NCBI RefSeq assembly: GCF_007859935.1
Contig: NZ_SJPO01000001.1
Location: forward strand, 930,001 to 994,000
Length of the DNA stretch: 64,000 nt
Direction: 5' to 3'
Origin: Posidoniimonas polymericola
GTDB taxonomy: Bacteria; Planctomycetota; Planctomycetia; Pirellulales; Lacipirellulaceae
Shown: piece after piece, positions 61,872-64,000 of the stretch
Numbering within the stretch: the first letter of the stretch is position 1
Layout of the letters: every line of letters starts with the position of its first letter
Position numbers and translations under genes: made by a program
Notes under the pieces: model-generated
What the model saw: only the letters and a program-made list of their open reading frames with translations
Databases searched by the model: none
What the model was told of the DNA's origin: nothing

Positions 61872-64000
61872 ATGCTGGCCCGCACCATCGCCTTATTGTT
61901 CGCTCTAGTCTTGCTGTCGGCGTGCGACGCGCGGGCTGCCGGGCTGACCGCCGAGAACCTGCGGTGCGAGCAGCTCCGCAACCCGACCGGCGTCGACGCC
62001 GTCCCGCCGCGGCTGAGCTGGACGCTGGCTTCCGACGAGCGTGGCCAATTGCAGACCGCCTACCAGCTGAGGGTGGCGTCGACGAAAGAGAAGCTCGCCG
62101 CCGGCGAGGCCGACCTGTGGGACACCGGCCGCGTCGAATCGGGCGAGTGCGTGCTGATTCCTTACGCCGGGCGGCCGCTGCACTCGCACCAGGCGTGCTA
62201 CTGGCATGTGCGTGTGTGGGGCCGCGAAGGGCGGCCCTCGCCTTGGAGCAAGCCGCAGCACTGGCTGATGGGTCTGCTCCACCAGAGCGACTGGACCGGC
62301 GCGTGGATCGGCCTGCCTGTCCCCGAGCGTATCGAGCACGTGCAGGACGCCGACTGGATCTGGCACAATGAAGCGGAGCCGACGAAAAGCGCGCCCGCCG
62401 GCGAACGCTACTTCCGCCGAGCGTTTGACGTGGACGGCGCCAAGCAGGTGCGTCGGGCCGTGTTCCGCATCACCGCCGACGACCGCGTCGACATCTACCT
62501 CAACGGCCGCAACCTCGGCAGCCGCAGCGGGCCGAACTCGACCAAGGAGCTGAGCGTCACACACCGGCTGCTCGCCGGCCGCAACGTGATCGCCGTCCGG
62601 GCGAAGAACGACGAGTCCGGCACACCCGCCGGGGTGATTGCGTGGCTCGAGATCCATTACGCCGATGGCAGCCGGCAGCTCGTTGCGTCTGACGCCGAGT
62701 GGCGCTCGCACAATACCGAGGAGGACGGCTGGCTTGAGTCTGATTTCGACGACTCCGCTTGGCGGCCGGTGAAGGTGCTCGGCGCAGTCGGCATGCAGCC
62801 GTGGGGCGATGTCCGCCACGCCGAGGACCGCACGCTGCCCGCTCGGCATCTCCGCAAGGAGTTCGCGATCGAGGGGCCGATCAAGCGGGCGGTCGTGTCG
62901 TATAGTGGACTCGGCGTGTCGGTGTTGCGGATCAACGGCCAGCGGATCGGCGACGCGGTGCTCTCGCCCGCCATGACGCAGTACGACAAGCGGGTCCCGT
63001 ATGTGACGCACGACGTAACCGCTGCGCTGCGGGAGGGCGACAACGCGGTGGGCATCGTGCTCGCCAACGGCCGCTACTATGCGCCCCGCAGCGAGGTCTA
63101 CGCCGCGATGGTCCAATACGGCACGCCCAAGCTCAACTTCTGCCTGTGGATCGAACGCCCCGACGGCAGCGTCACGCCCGTGGTTAGCGACGCCAGCTGG
63201 CGGCTGACCGACGAGGGGCCGGTCCGCGCCAACAACGAGTACGACGGCGAGCACTACGACGCCCGCCGAGAGTTACCCGGCTGGGACCAGCTGGGCTTCG
63301 ACGACTCCGACTGGCGCCCGGCCGAGGTGCTGCCCGAAGATCCCGCGGAGTTGTCGTCCGCGGGCATCGCGCCGATGCGTGTCATGCAGACGCTCAAGCC
63401 GGTGGGCCTTTCGGAGGTAAAGCCGGGCGTGTGGGTCTATGACCTGGGCCAGAACATGGTCGGCTGGTGCCGCCTCAAGGTGCAGGGCCCGGCCGGCGCG
63501 ACCGTCCGGCTACGCCACGCCGAAGTGCTGCGGCCTGACGGAATGATCGACGCGGCCAACCTCCGCACCGCCGAGGCGACCGACTCGTACACGCTGCGGG
63601 GCTTCTGCGACGAGGAGGTTTGGGAGCCCGAGTTCATTCTGCACGGCTTCCGCTACGTCGAGGTGACCGGCTGGCCGGGCGAGCCGACGCTCGAGAGCCT
63701 GGAAGGACGCGTCTTGCACGACGACCTCGAGGAGGTCGGCGAGTTTTCCTGCTCCAACGAGTTGCTTAATCAGGTCTACCAGAACGCGGTGTGGGGCTTC
63801 CGCGGCAACTACCGCTCGGTCCCGACCGACTGCCCGCAGCGTGACGAGCGGCAGGGTTGGCTGGGCGACCGGTTCGAGATAGCGCGGGGCGAGTCGTACG
63901 TGTTCGGCGTCGGCCCGCTGTACGCCAAGTGGCTCCGCGACATCCGCGACGCGCAGCGGCCATCGGGCAGCCTGCCCGATGTAGCGCCGACACACTGGCC
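61872..64000 (+). CDS. Alpha-L-rhamnosidase (GH78), C-terminus beyond window
   Basis: At least 709 residues from ATG 61872; the gene runs off the right edge. The start LLFALVLLSACDARA could be a lipobox. A beta-sandwich domain (ENLRCEQLRNPTGVDAVPPR), a jelly-roll carbohydrate-binding part (VDIYLNGRNLGS) and the Bac_rhamnosid region (WVYDLGQNMVGWCRLKV) come in the usual GH78 order. SVPTDCPQRDERQGWLGDR is the start of the alpha/alpha-barrel catalytic domain, with the Asp/Glu acids. It removes rhamnose from glycans outside the cytoplasm. Confidence 0.93.
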   Translation, partial: MLARTIALLFALVLLSACDARAAGLTAENLRCEQLRNPTGVDAVPPRLSWTLASDERGQLQTAYQLRVASTKEKLAAGEADLWDTGRVESGECVLIPYAGRPLHSHQACYWHVRVWGREGRPSPWSKPQHWLMGLLHQSDWTGAWIGLPVPERIEHVQDADWIWHNEAEPTKSAPAGERYFRRAFDVDGAKQVRRAVFRITADDRVDIYLNGRNLGSRSGPNSTKELSVTHRLLAGRNVIAVRAKNDESGTPAGVIAWLEIHYADGSRQLVASDAEWRSHNTEEDGWLESDFDDSAWRPVKVLGAVGMQPWGDVRHAEDRTLPARHLRKEFAIEGPIKRAVVSYSGLGVSVLRINGQRIGDAVLSPAMTQYDKRVPYVTHDVTAALREGDNAVGIVLANGRYYAPRSEVYAAMVQYGTPKLNFCLWIERPDGSVTPVVSDASWRLTDEGPVRANNEYDGEHYDARRELPGWDQLGFDDSDWRPAEVLPEDPAELSSAGIAPMRVMQTLKPVGLSEVKPGVWVYDLGQNMVGWCRLKVQGPAGATVRLRHAEVLRPDGMIDAANLRTAEATDSYTLRGFCDEEVWEPEFILHGFRYVEVTGWPGEPTLESLEGRVLHDDLEEVGEFSCSNELLNQVYQNAVWGFRGNYRSVPTDCPQRDERQGWLGDRFEIARGESYVFGVGPLYAKWLRDIRDAQRPSGSLPDVAPTHW

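Noticed and set aside
61905..63254. Minus-strand open frame of 449 codons
   Set aside because: Antisense to the GH78 gene, no domain, high-GC shadow.

Overview
The window reads as chromosomal DNA of a marine-type planctomycete, most likely order Pirellulales (Lacipirellulaceae-like). This is an inference from family content: high G+C, a LEPR-XLL protein, a DUF1559 pseudopilin-like protein, many PEP-CTERM proteins with dockerin-like EF-hand repeats, a FecR anti-sigma with an ECF sigma factor, sulfatases, DUF1570, a YXWGXW-repeat protein and Gfo/Idh/MocA and PmoA-like proteins. No phage, integrase, insertion sequence or CRISPR array was seen. About 53 protein genes, one tRNA and two gene remnants are listed.

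Layout. 1-749 is the N-terminus of a LEPR-XLL surface protein cut by the window edge. 1734-16209 is a divergent surface/polysaccharide block. On the minus strand lie an ECF sigma factor, its overlapping FecR anti-sigma with a C-terminal CBM96-like domain, and a secreted FAD oxidoreductase. On the plus strand lie a DUF1559 protein, a lipoprotein, a decayed PEP-CTERM copy, three PEP-CTERM proteins, a second FAD oxidoreductase fused to a ConA-like domain, dockerin and PEP-CTERM, and an SGNH hydrolase with the same anchor. 16587-20457 holds tRNA-His, a 38-residue membrane ORF, a DUF1570 peptidase-like protein, a small hypothetical gene, a sugar-phosphate isomerase and a cluster of hairpin repeats. 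20458-29204 holds two sulfatases, a GH76-like protein, a DUF2383 protein, TspO, an APC-like transporter and a beta-solenoid-like PEP-CTERM protein. 29352-37835 is mostly housekeeping: PepF, FabH, a PD-(D/E)XK-like protein, PyrE, a LysM protein with a degenerate L,D-transpeptidase domain, a zinc ribbon and RarA. 38008-44278 holds a leucine-rich-like protein, an alpha-L-fucosidase, a MuiA-like protein, a Clp-N protein and CutC. 44263-46241 is nrfHA, for nitrite reduction to ammonium. 46530-55016 holds the YXWGXW protein, guaB and several membrane or secreted proteins. 56607-64000 is a sugar catabolic operon, divergent from a XylR-type regulator and ending in an alpha-L-rhamnosidase cut by the window edge.

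How the genes fit together. Two sulfatases, GH29, GH78 and GH76-like enzymes and many cell-surface anchored proteins point to use of sulfated, fucose- and rhamnose-containing algal polysaccharides. The sigma/FecR pair probably senses carbohydrate through its CBM96-like domain and may control the adjoining block. The most unusual material is (i) that block, with recurrent uncharacterised modules shared between its proteins, (ii) a pseudogene in it formed by deletion between short repeated LAG-coding sequences, (iii) an L,D-transpeptidase-like domain lacking its catalytic residues, and (iv) several families of nested hairpin repeats, one of which sits inside or at the start of a coding region.
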